From contig NW_027526652.1 of NCBI RefSeq assembly GCF_052857255.1, forward strand, positions 117,026 to 181,025: DNA of 64,000 nucleotides. Direction: 5' to 3'. The position numbers were made by a program, and so were the translations under genes. This document shows, in pieces, positions 22,447 through 31,065 of the stretch. Position 1 is the first letter of the stretch; each line of letters starts with the position of its first letter. The notes under the pieces are model-generated. The model did no database searches and was not told the DNA's origin. It saw nothing but the letters and a program-made list of their open reading frames with translations. This DNA is from Amblyomma americanum (lineage: Eukaryota; Arthropoda; Arachnida; Ixodida; Ixodidae).

Positions 22447-24497
22447 CGGAATACAAGTTTTCGCGCAGTTCTGTGAGAAAAAGTTTACACCTTTCTCTCG
22501 TCTACTCTTCGACGTCTTGTAAAATTGAAGTGCGTAAATCTCGTTACTTCCGATCTAAAATGATGTATCCCGTTGTTTTGAGCCGGAATACAAGTTTTCG
22601 CGCAGTGCTGAGAGAAAAAGTTTACACCTTTCTCTCGTCTACTCTTCGACGACTTGTAAAATCGATGCTCGTGAATCTTGCTAGTTTCGTTCTAAAACGA
22701 TGTATGCCGTTCTTTTGAGCTGGAATACAAGTTTTCGCGCAGTTCTGAGAAAAAGTTTACACCTTTCTCTCGTCTACTCTTCGACGACTTGTAAAATCGA
22801 TGCTCGTCAATTTTGCTAGTTTTGATCTAAAACGATGTATCCCGTTGTTTTGAGCCGGAATACAAGTTTTCGCGCAGTTCTGAGAGAAAAAGTTTACACC
22901 TTTCTCTCGTGTACTCTTCGACGACTTGTAAAATCGATGCTCGTGAATCTTGCTAGTTTCGATCTAAAACAATGTGTCCCGTTGTTTTGAGCCGGAATAC
23001 AAGTTTTCGCGCAGTTCTGAGAGAAAAAGTTTACACCTTTCTCTCGTCTACTCTTCGTCGACTTGTAAAATCGATGCTCGTGAATCTTGCTAGTTTCGAT
23101 CTAAAACAATGTATCCCGTTGTTTTGAGCCGGAATACAAGTTTTCGCGCAGTTGTGAGAGAAAAAGTTTACGCCTTTCTCTCGTCTACTCTTCGACGATT
23201 TGTAAAATCGATGCTCGTGAATCTTGCTAGTTTCGACCTAAAACGATATATCCCGTTGTTTTGAGCCGGCATACAAGTTTACGCGCAGTTCTGAGAGAAA
23301 AAGTTTACACCTTCCTCTCGTGTACTCCTCGACGACTTGTAAAATCGATGCTCGTGAATCTTGCTAGTTTCGATCTAAAACGATGTCTCCCGGTGTTTTG
23401 AGCCGGAATACAAGTTTTCGCGCAGTTCTGAGAGAAAAAGTTTACACCTTTCTCTCGTCTACGCTTCGACGACTTGTAAAATTGAAGTGCGTAAATCTCG
23501 CTACTTTCGATCTAAAATGATGTATCCCATTGTTTTGAGCCGGAATACAAGTTTTCGCGCAGTTCTGAGAGAAAAAGTTTACACCTTTCTCCCGTCTACT
23601 CTTCGACGACTTGTAAAATCTATGCTCGTGAATCTTGCTAGTTTCGTTCTAAAACGATGTATCCCGTTCTTTTGAGCTGGAATACAAGTTTTCGCGCAGT
23701 TCTGAGAGAAAAAGTTTACACCTTTCTCTCGTGTACTCTTCGAAGGCTTGTAAAATCGATGCTCGTGAATCTTGCTAGTTTCGACCTAAAACGATGTATC
23801 GCGTTGTTTTGAGCCGGAATACAAGTTTTCGCACAGTTCTGAGAGAAAAGTTTACATTTTTCTGTCGTGTACTCTTCGACGACTTGTAAAATCCATGCTC
23901 GTGAATCTTGCTAGTTTCGATCTAAAACAATGTATCCCGTTGTTTTGAGCCAGAATACAAGTTTTCGCGCAGTTCTGAGAGAAAAAGTTTACACCTTTCT
24001 CTCGTCTACTCTTCGAGGACTTGTAAAATCGATGCTCGAGAATCTTGCTAGTTTCGATCTAAAACGATGTATCCCGTTGTTTTGAGCCGGAATACAAGTT
24101 TTCGCGCAGTTCTGAGAGAAAAAGCTTACACCATTCTCTCGTCTACTCTTCGACGATTTGTAAAATCGATGCTCGTTAATCTTGCTAGTTTCGACCTAAA
24201 AGGATGTATCCGTTGTTTTGAGCCGGAATACAAGTTTTCGCACAGTTGTGAGAGAAAAAGTTTACACCTTTCTCTCGTGTACTCTTCGAGGACTTGTAAA
24301 ATTGATGCTCGTGAATGCAGCTAGTTTCGATCTAAAACGATGTATCCCGTTGTTTTGAGCCGGCATACAAGTTTTCGCGCAGTTCTGAGAGAAAAAGTTT
24401 ACACCTTTCTCTCGTATACTGTTCGAAGACTTGTAAACTCGATGCTCGTGAATCTTGCTAGTTTCGATCTAAAACGATGTATCCCGTTGTTTTGAGC
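22447..24497 (+). repeat. Second near-complete a to p unit (2051 bp)
   Basis: Same 15-monomer order as 14512-16562 and the same length: a at 22447 to the next a at 24498. It starts with a true type a (CTGTGAG at 27-31) rather than the junction form. n at 24088 has the same one-base loss (GTATCCG) and o at 24224 has the same GAATGCAGC as their counterparts 7935 bp upstream. Confidence 0.82.
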
Positions 24498-26552
24498 CGG
24501 AATACAAGTTTTCGCGCAGTTCTGTGAGAAAACGTTTACACCTTTCTGTCGTCTACTCTTCGACGTCTTGTAAAATTGAAGTGCGTAAATCTCGCTACTT
24601 TCGATCTAAAATGATGTATCCTGTTGTTTTGAGCCGGAATACAAGTTTTCGCGCAGTGCTGAGAGAAAAAGTTTACACCTTTCTCTCGTGTACTCTTCAA
24701 CGACTTGTAAAATCGATGCTCGTGAATCTTGCTAGTTTCGATCTAAAACGATGTATCCCGTTGTTTTGAGCCGGAATACAATTTTTCGCGCAGTTCTGAT
24801 AGAAAAAGTTTACACCTTTCTCTCGTATACTCTTCGAAGACTTGTAAAATCGATGCTCGTGAATCTTGCTAGTTTCGATCTAAAACGATGTGTCCCGTTG
24901 TTTTGAGCCAGAATACAAGTTTTCGCGCAGTTCTGAGAGAAAAAGTTTACACCTTTCTCTCGTCTACTCTTCGTCGACTTGTAAAATCGATGCTCGTGAA
25001 TCTTGCTACTTTCGATCTAAAACAATGTATTTCGTTGTTTTGAGCCGGAATACAAGTTTTCGCGCAGTTGTGAGAGAAAAAGTTTACGCCTTTCTCTCGT
25101 CTACTCTTCGACGATTTGTAAAATCGATGCTCGTGAATCTTGCTAGTTTCGACCTAAAACGATGTATCCCGTTGTTTTGAGCCGGCATACAAGTTTACGC
25201 GCAGTTCTGAGAGAAAAAGTTTACGCCTTCCTCTCGTGTACTCTTCGACGACTTGTAAAATCCATGCTCGTGAATCTTGCTAGTTTCGATCTAAAACAAT
25301 GTATCCCGTTGTTTTGAGCCAGAATACAAGTTTTCGCGCAGTTCTGAGAGAAAAAGTTTACACCTTTCGCTCGTCTACTCTTCGAGGACTTGTAAAATCG
25401 ATGCTCGAGAATCTTGCTAGTTTCGATCTAAAACGATGTATCCCGTTGTTTTGAGCCAGAATACAAGTTTTCGCGCAGTTGTGAGAGAAAAAGTTTACAC
25501 CTTTCTCTCGTGTACTGTTCGAAGACTTGTAAAATTGATGCTCGTGAATCTTGCTAGTTTCGATCTAAAACGATGTATCCCGTTGTTTTGAGCCGGCATA
25601 CAAGTTTTCGCGCAGTTCTGAGAGAAAAAGTTTACACCTTTCTCTCGTATACTGTTCGAAGACTTGTAAACTCGATGCTCGTGAATCTTGCTAGTTTCGA
25701 TCTAAAACGATGTATCCCGTTGTTTTGAGCCGGAATACAAGTTTTCGCGCAGTTCTGTGAGAAAAAGTTTACACCTTTCTCTCGTCTACTCTTCGACGTC
25801 TTGTAAAATCGATGCTCGAGAATCTTGCTAGTTTCGATCTAAAACGATGTATCCCGTTGTTTTGAGCCAGAATACAAGTTTTCGCGCAGTTCTGAGAGAA
25901 AAAGCTTACACCATTCTCTCGTCTACTCTTCGACGATTTGTAAAATCGATGCTCGTGAATCTTGCTAGTTTCGACCTAAAAGGATGTATCCCGTTGTTTT
26001 GAGCCGGAATACAAGTTTTCGCACAGTTGTGAGAGAAAAAGTTTACACCTTTCTCTCGTGTACTGTTCGAAGACTTGTAAAATTGATGCTCGTGAATCTT
26101 GCTAGTTTCGATCTAAAACGATGTATCCCGATGTTTTGAGCCGGCATACAAGTTTTCGCGCAGTTCTGAGAGAAAAAGTTTACACCTTTCTCTCGTATAC
26201 TCTTCGAGGACTTGTAAAATCGATGCTCGAGAATCTTGCTAGTTTCGATCTAAAACGATGTATCCCGTTGTTTTGAGCCGGAATACAAGTTTTCGCGCAG
26301 TTCTGTGAGAAAAAGTTTACACCTTTCTCTCGTCTACTCTTCGACGTCTTGTAAAATTGAAGTGCGTAAATCTCGTTACTTCCGATCTAAAATGATGTAT
26401 CCCGTTGTTTTGAGCCGGCATACAAGTTTTCGCGCAGTTCTGAGAGAAAAAGTTTACACCTTTCTCTCGTATACTGTTCGAAGACTTGTAAACTCGATGC
26501 TCGTGAATCTTGCTAGTTTCGATCTAAAACGATGTATCCCGTTGTTTTGAGC

Positions 26553-26689
26553 CCGAATACAAGTTTTCGCGCAGTTCTGAGAGAAAAAGTTTACACCTTT
26601 CTCTCGTCTACTCTTCGAGGACTTGTAAAATCGATGCTCGAGAATCTTGCTAGTTTCGATCTAAAACGATGTATCCCGTTGTTTTGAGC
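26553..26689 (+). repeat. Monomer type m (exemplar)
   Basis: C67G (CGAGGAC) and T89A (CTCGAGAATC, which makes an XhoI-type CTCGAG). The CCGAATAC start is private to this and the 27512 copy. A GAGAACCTTG subtype marks the 26-mer and 34-mer units. Confidence 0.87.
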
Positions 26690-26826
26690 CAGAATACAAG
26701 TTTTCGCGCAGTTCTGAGAGAAAAAGCTTACACCATTCTCTCGTCTACTCTTCGACGATTTGTAAAATCGATGCTCGTGAATCTTGCTAGTTTCGACCTA
26801 AAAGGATGTATCCCGTTGTTTTGAGC
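26690..26826 (+). repeat. Monomer type n (exemplar)
   Basis: T38C (AAGCTTAC, a HindIII-type AAGCTT), T46A (CCATTC), C70T, T108C and C115G (AAAAGGATG). A 136-bp subtype reads GTATCCG. T46A removes the innermost pair of the inner stem. Confidence 0.88.
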
Positions 26827-26963
26827 CGGAATACAAGTTTTCGCACAGTTGTGAGAGAAAAAGTTTACACCTTTCTCTCGTGTACTGTTCGAAGACTTGT
26901 AAAATTGATGCTCGTGAATCTTGCTAGTTTCGATCTAAAACGATGTATCCCGTTGTTTTGAGC
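26827..26963 (+). repeat. Monomer type o (exemplar)
   Basis: G19A (CGCACAG), C25G (GTTGTGAG), C56G, C61G and C67A (ACTGTTCGAAG) and C80T (AATTGATG). In the left half o and p are usually fused into a single o/p monomer (7670, 8081, 10408, 12871 and duplicates). Confidence 0.85.
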
Positions 26964-27100
26964 CGGCATACAAGTTTTCGCGCAGTTCTGAGAGAAAAAG
27001 TTTACACCTTTCTCTCGTATACTGTTCGAAGACTTGTAAACTCGATGCTCGTGAATCTTGCTAGTTTCGATCTAAAACGATGTATCCCGTTGTTTTGAGC
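26964..27100 (+). repeat. Monomer type p (exemplar)
   Basis: A4C (CGGCAT) with TTTTCGCGC kept, C56A (GTATACTG), C61G, C67A and A78C (GTAAACTCG). A subtype with AAACCCG occurs at 28881, 37482, 41031, 44581 and 45537 and in the c/p hybrids. Confidence 0.85.
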
Positions 27101-28060
27101 CGGAATACAAGTTTTCGCGCAGTTCTGTGAGAAAAAGTTTACACCTTTCTCTCGTCTACTCTTCGACGTCTTGTAAAATTGAAGTGCGTAAATCTCGTTA
27201 CTTCCGATCTAAAATGATGTATCCCGTTGTTTTGAGCCGGAATACAAGTTTTCGCGCAGTGCTGAGAGAAAAAGTTTACACCTTTCTCTCGTCTACTCTT
27301 CGACGTCTTGTAAAATTGAAGTGCGTAAATCTCGTTACTTCCGATATTAAATGATGTATCCTGTTGTTTTGAGCCGGCATACAAGTTTTCGCGCAGTTCT
27401 GAGAGAAAAAGTTTACACCTTTCTCTCGTATACTGTTCGAAGACTTGTAAACTCGATGCTCGTGAATCTTGCTAGTTTCGATCTAAAACGATGTATCCCG
27501 TTGTTTTGAGCCCGAATACAAGTTTTCGCGCAGTTCTGAGAGAAAAAGTTTACACCTTTCTCTCGTCTACTCTTCGAGGACTTGTAAAATCGATGCTCGA
27601 GAATCTTGCTAGTTTCGATCTAAAACGATGTATCCCGTTGTTTTGAGCCAGAATACAAGTTTTCGCGCAGTTCTGAGAGAAAAAGCTTACACCATTCTCT
27701 CGTCTACTCTTCGACGATTTGTAAAATCGATGCTCGTGAATCTTGCTAGTTTCGACCTAAAAAGGATGTATCCCGTTGTTTTGAGCCGGAATACAAGTTT
27801 TCGCACAGTTGTGAGAGAAAAAGTTTACACCTTTCTCTCGTGTACTGTTCGAAGACTTGTAAAATTGATGCTCGTGAATCTTGCTAGTTTCGATCTAAAA
27901 CGATGTATCCCGTTGTTTTGAGCCGGCATACAAGTTTTCGCGCAGTTCTGAGAGAAAAAGTTTACACCTTTCTCTCGTATACTGTTCGAAGACTTGTAAA
28001 CTCGATGCTCGTGAATCTTGCTAGTTTCGATCTAAAACGATGTATCCCGTTGTTTTGAGC

Positions 28061-29017
28061 CGGAATACAAGTTTTCGCGCAGTTCTGTGAGAAAAAGTTT
28101 ACACCTTTCTCTCGTCTACTCTTCGACGTCTTGTAAAATTGAAGTGCGTAAATCTCGTTACTTCCGATCTAAAATGATGTATCCCGTTGTTTTGAGCCGG
28201 AATACAAGTTTTCGCGCAGTGCTGAGAGAAAAAGTTTACACCTTTCTCTCGTCTACTCTTCGACGACTTGTAAAATCGATGCTCGTGAATCTTGCTAGTT
28301 TCGTTCTAAAACGATGTATGCCGTTCTTTTGAGCTGGAATACAAGTTTTCGCGCAGTTCTGAGAAAAAGTTTACACCTTTCTCTCGTCTACTCTTCGACG
28401 ACTTGTAAAATCGATGCTCGTCAATTTTGCTAGTTTTGATCTAAAACGATGTATCCCGTTGTTTTGAGCCGGAATACAAGTTTTCGCGCAGTTCTGAGAG
28501 AAAAAGTTTACACCTTTCTCTCGTCTACTCTTCGAGGACTTGTAAAATAGATGCTCGAGAATCTTGCTAGTTTCGATCTAAAACGATGTATCCCGTTGTT
28601 TTGAGCCAGAATACAAGTTTTCGCGCAGTTCTGAGAGAAAAAGCTTACACCATTCTCTCGTCTACTCTTCGACGATTTGTAAAATCGATGCTCGTCAATC
28701 TTGCTAGTTTCGACCTAAAAGGATGTATCCCGTTGTTTTGAGCCGGAATACAAGTTTTCGCACAGTTGTGAGAGAAAAAGTTTACACCTTTCTCTCGTGT
28801 ACTGTTCGAAGACTTGTAAAATTGATGCTCGTGAATCTTGCTAGTTTCGATCTAAAACGATGTATCCCGTTGTTTTGAGCCGGCATACAAGTTTTCGCGC
28901 AGTTCTGAGAGAAAAAGTTTACACCTTTCTCTCGTATACTGTTCGAAGACTTGTAAACCCGATGCTCGTGAATCTTGCTAGTTTCGATCTAAAACGATGT
29001 ATCCCGTTGTTTTGAGC
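28061..29017 (+). repeat. 7-mer a-b-c-m-n-o-p (957 bp)
   Basis: Order a-b-c-m-n-o-p from 28061 with a restarting at 29018. Private markers are AATAGATGCTCGAG in m and CGTCAATC in n. The same 7-mer ends each 26-mer HOR further right (from a at 44718 to the next a at 45674, 956 bp because m lost one base there), so it is a shared building block of the right half. Confidence 0.82.
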
Positions 29018-29426
29018 CGGAATACAAGTTTTCGCGCAGTTCTGTGAGAAAAAGTTTACACCTTTCTCTCGTCTACTCTTCGACGTCTTGTAAAATTGAA
29101 GTGCGTAAATCTCGTTACTTCCGATCTAAAATGATGTATCCCGTTGTTTTGAGCCGGAATACAAGTTTTCCCGCAGCGCTGAGAGAAAAAGTTTACACCT
29201 TTCTCTCGTCTACTCTTCGACGACTTGTAAAATCGATGCTCGTGAATCTTGCTAGTTTCGTTCTAAAACGATGTATGCCGTTCTTTTGAGCTGGAATACA
29301 AGTTTTCGCGCAGTTCTGAGAAAAAGTTTACACCTTTCTCTCGTATACTGTTCGAAGACTTGTAAACCCGATGCTCGTGAATCTTGCTAGTTTCGATCTA
29401 AAACGATGTATCCCGTTGTTTTGAGC
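29018..29426 (+). repeat. a-b-c/p trimer (409 bp)
   Basis: a (29018), b (29155, with TTTCCCGCAGCGCTG) and a 135-bp hybrid at 29292-29426 that has the c deletion (CTGAGAAAAAG) but the GTATACTGTTCGAAG and AACCCG of p. The hybrid leads straight back into a at 29427. The same c/p hybrid is found at 34070, 45948 and 49361, always before an a, so it was copied as part of larger units. Confidence 0.82.
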
Positions 29427-29563
29427 CGGAATACAAGTTTTCGCGCAGTTCTGTGAGAAAAAGTTTACACCTTTCTCTCGTCTACTCTTCGACGTCTTGT
29501 AAAATTGAAGTGCGTAAATCTCGTTACTTCCGATCTAAAATGATGTATCCCGTTGTTTTGAGC
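29427..29563 (+). repeat. Monomer type a (exemplar)
   Basis: Diagnostic bases: A28T giving CTGTGAG, A69T giving CGTCTTG, a divergent tract at positions 80-101 (TTGAAGTGCGTAAATCTCGT), T104C and C115T. The A28T change breaks the inner inverted repeat and A69T the outer one. A derived form with AATTTAAGTGCG and a TTTCG centre occurs at 36116, 39665, 43215, 51407, 56052 and 61109. Confidence 0.9.
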
Positions 29564-29700
29564 CGGAATACAAGTTTTCGCGCAGTGCTGAGAGAAAAAG
29601 TTTACACCTTTCTCTCGTCTACTCTTCGACGACTTGTAAAATCGATGCTCGTGAATCTTGCTAGTTTCGTTCTAAAACGATGTATGCCGTTCTTTTGAGC
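29564..29700 (+). repeat. Monomer type b (exemplar)
   Basis: Diagnostic bases: T24G giving CAGTGCTG, A107T giving TTTCGTTCT, C123G giving GTATGCCG, G129C giving GTTCTTTT. The monomer after it starts TGG, not CGG. It nearly always sits between a and c. Confidence 0.9.
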
Positions 29701-29835
29701 TGGAATACAAGTTTTCGCGCAGTTCTGAGAAAAAGTTTACACCTTTCTCTCGTCTACTCTTCGACGACTTGTAAAATCGATGCTCGTCAATTTTGCTAGT
29801 TTTGATCTAAAACGATGTATCCCGTTGTTTTGAGC
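29701..29835 (+). repeat. Monomer type c (135-bp exemplar)
   Basis: Loses two bases from the GAGAGA run at 27-32 (CTGAGAAAAAG), and has G90C giving CGTCAA, C94T giving AATTTTGC and C105T giving AGTTTTGATC. A 134-bp form with one T less (AAGTTTCGCG) is at 53049, 57694 and 63708. The deletion shortens the inner stem from 8 to 6 bp. Confidence 0.9.
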
Positions 29836-29972
29836 CGGAATACAAGTTTTCGCGCAGTTCTGAGAGAAAAAGTTTACACCTTTCTCTCGTGTACTCTTCG
29901 ACGACTTGTAAAATCGATGCTCGTGAATCTTGCTAGTTTCGATCTAAAACGATGTATCCCGTTGTTTTGAGC
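29836..29972 (+). repeat. Monomer type d (consensus-like exemplar)
   Basis: Closest to the overall consensus; the main distinguishing base is C56G giving CGTGTACTC. Fused d/e forms that end GTGTCCC are found at 410, 10954, 13417, 14921 and their duplicates. Confidence 0.85.
29841..29910 (+). other. Nested inverted repeats in the monomer (exemplar in type d)
   Basis: Inner pair: GAGAGAAA at 29862-29869 (monomer 27-34) is the exact reverse complement of TTTCTCTC at 29881-29888 (46-53), with an 11-nt spacer. Outer pair: TACAAGT at 29841-29847 (6-12) is the exact reverse complement of ACTTGTA at 29904-29910 (69-75). The two are nested and could extrude as one branched hairpin. The inner stem is intact in d, e, f, g, i, k, l, m, o, p and b; one pair is lost in a, h, j and n, and c has 6 bp. 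Whether it folds in vivo is unknown. Confidence 0.75.
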
Positions 29973-30109
29973 CGGAATACAAGTTTTCGCGCAGTTCTGA
30001 GAGAAAAAGTTTACACCTTTCTCTCGTATGCTCTTCGAAGACTTGTAAAATCGATGCTCGTGAATCTTGCTAGTTTCGATCTAAAACGATGTGTCCCGTT
30101 GTTTTGAGC
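29973..30109 (+). repeat. Monomer type e (exemplar)
   Basis: C56A and in this subtype A58G (CGTATGCTC), C67A (CGAAGAC) and A121G (GTGTCCC). The other subtype has CGTATACTC; a further one ends GTGGCCC (53320, 54005, 57965, 58650, 59880). Confidence 0.87.
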
Positions 30110-30246
30110 CGGAATACAAGTTTTCGCGCAGTTCTGAGAGAAAAAGTTTACACCTTTCTCTCGTCTACTCTTCGTCGACTTGTAAAATCGATGCTCGTGA
30201 ATCTTGCTAGTTTCGATCTAAAACAATGTATCCCGTTGTTTTGAGC
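30110..30246 (+). repeat. Monomer type f (exemplar)
   Basis: A66T giving TTCGTCGAC (a SalI-type GTCGAC sequence) and G116A giving AACAATG. A TTCGTTGAC subtype occurs at 1779 and 3012. Confidence 0.87.
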
Positions 30247-30383
30247 CGGAATACAAGTTTTCGCGCAGTTCTGAGAGAAAAAGTTTACGCCTTTCTCTCG
30301 TCTACTCTTCGACGATTTGTAAAATCGATGCTCGTGAATCTTGCTAGTTTCGACCTAAAACGATGTATCCCGTTGTTTTGAGC
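30247..30383 (+). repeat. Monomer type g (exemplar)
   Basis: A43G giving TTTACGCC, C70T giving CGATTTG, T108C giving CGACCT; the monomer after it starts CGGCAT. A 136-bp form with GTCTCTCTTCG is found at 35025, 38574, 42123, 50316 and 54961. Confidence 0.87.
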
Positions 30384-30520
30384 CGGCATACAAGTTTACG
30401 CGCAGTTCTGAGAGAAAAAGTTTACACCTTCCTCTCGTGTACTCCTCGACGACTTGTAAAATCGATGCTCGTGAATCTTGCTAGTTTCGATCTAAAACGA
30501 TGTCTCCCGGTGTTTTGAGC
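30384..30520 (+). repeat. Monomer type h (exemplar)
   Basis: A4C (CGGCAT), T15A (GTTTACGCG), T48C (CTTCCTC), C56G, T62C (ACTCCTCG), A121C and T127G (GTCTCCCGGTG). T48C breaks one base pair of the inner inverted repeat. A GTTTGCACC subtype marks the 26-mer and 34-mer units. Confidence 0.9.
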
Positions 30521-30654
30521 CGGAATACAAGTTTTCGCGCAGTTCTGAGAGAAAAAGTTTACACCTTTCTCTCGTCTACGCTTCGACGACTTGTAAAATT
30601 GAAGTGCGTAAATCTCGCTACTTATCTAAAATGATGTATCCCATTGTTTTGAGC
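30521..30654 (+). repeat. Monomer type i, 134-bp (right-half) form
   Basis: As the left-half i but with three bases lost between CTACTT and ATCTAAAATG. All i monomers from 30521 to the right end (30521, 32160, 33525, 35298, 38847, 42396, 47177, 48816, 50589, 54553, 55234, 59198, 60428) carry this deletion; none to the left does. Confidence 0.9.
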
Positions 30655-30791
30655 CGGAATACAAGTTTTCGCGCAGTTCTGAGAGAAAAAGTTTACACCT
30701 TTCTCCCGTCTACTCTTCGACGACTTGTAAAATCGATGCTCGTGAATCTTGCTAGTTTCGTTCTAAAACGATGTATCCCGTTCTTTTGAGC
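30655..30791 (+). repeat. Monomer type j (exemplar)
   Basis: T52C giving CTCCCGTC, A107T (CGTTCT) and G129C (GTTCTTTT), with the next monomer starting TGG. Shares its 3' half with type b except for the CCCG at 123-126. T52C disrupts one base pair of the inner inverted repeat. Confidence 0.88.
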
Positions 30792-31065
30792 TGGATTACA
30801 AGTTTTCGCGCAGTTCTGAGAGAAAAAGCTTACACCATTCTCTCGTCTACTCTTCGACGATTTGTAAAATCGATGCTCGTGAATCTTGCTAGTTTCGACC
30901 TAAAAGGATGTATCCCGTTGTTTTGAGCCGGAATACAAGTTTTCGCACAGTTGTGAGAGAAAAAGTTTACACCTTTCTCTCGTGTACTGTTCGAAGACTT
31001 GTAAACCCGATGCTCGTGAATCTTGCTAGTTTCGATCTAAAACGATGTATCCCGTTGTTTTGAGC

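Larger units (their letters stand above)
16972..24690 (+). repeat. Large tandem segmental duplication, copy 2 (about 7.7 kb, with two internal losses)
   Basis: It matches copy 1 from 7396 almost base for base: offset 9576 up to the c at 18205, 9439 for 18340 to about 23.6 kb, and 7935 near 23.5-24.7 kb. The offset steps equal one 137-bp monomer and one 1504-bp 11-mer. A few point differences are visible, for example CAGATCTGAG near 19045 and TCTACACTTCC near 21543. Identity ends inside the b monomer at 24635, where CGTCTACTCTTCGACG becomes CGTGTACTCTTCAACG; the exact breakpoint is uncertain by a few tens of bases. Confidence 0.88.
26416..27374 (+). repeat. 7-mer p-m-n-o-p-a-b/a, 959-bp period
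   Basis: The p at 26416 and the p at 27375 are 959 bp (7 x 137) apart. Both are followed by an m starting CCGAATAC (26553 and 27512), a start not seen elsewhere in the window, then n-o-p-a. The second copy's n carries one extra A (27649, 138 bp). The following a-b then continues into the 7-mer at 28061. Confidence 0.78.
24691..28060 (+). repeat. Mosaic zone rich in m-n-o-p-a cycles and hybrid monomers
   Basis: Starts are 24772 (e), 24909 (f), 25046 (g), 25183 (h/l hybrid), 25320 (m), 25457 (o), 25594 (p), 25731 (a/m hybrid), 25868 (n), 26005 (o), 26142 (p/m hybrid), 26279 (a), 26416 (p), 26553 (m), 26690 (n), 26827 (o), 26964 (p), 27101 (a), 27238 (b/a hybrid with CGATATTAAATG), 27375 (p), 27512 (m), 27649 (n, 138 bp, AAAAAGG), 27787 (o), 27924 (p). 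Types j and k are absent and l survives only in the h/l hybrid. Frequent hybrids make this the most scrambled part of the window and the transition between left-half and right-half HOR families. Confidence 0.8.
29427..31065 (+). repeat. 12-mer higher-order repeat (1639 bp), copy 1
   Basis: Order a-b-c-d-e-f-g-h-i-j-n-o/p. Length is 12 x 137 minus 2 (c) minus 3 (i). This is the first complete run of a to j without fusion and the first place where type i is the 134-bp form. The j is followed by n that begins TGGATTAC instead of TGGAATAC, a marker of the whole right half. k, l and m are missing from the cycle. Confidence 0.88.

Noticed and set aside
29933..29948. RNA polymerase III B box or tRNA-derived SINE origin (GTTTCGATC)
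   Set aside because: Only about half the B-box positions match, there is no A box at a suitable distance, no poly(A) or simple-repeat tail, and no target-site duplications.
29935..29955. CENP-B box
   Set aside because: The best place is TTTCGATCTAAAACGATG (monomer 102-119). It matches the TTCG and the central A of the NTTCGNNNNANNCGGGN core but has ACGA in place of CGGG, so the essential 3' half is absent. TTCGTTGAC in some f monomers fails at the central A/CGGG part as well.
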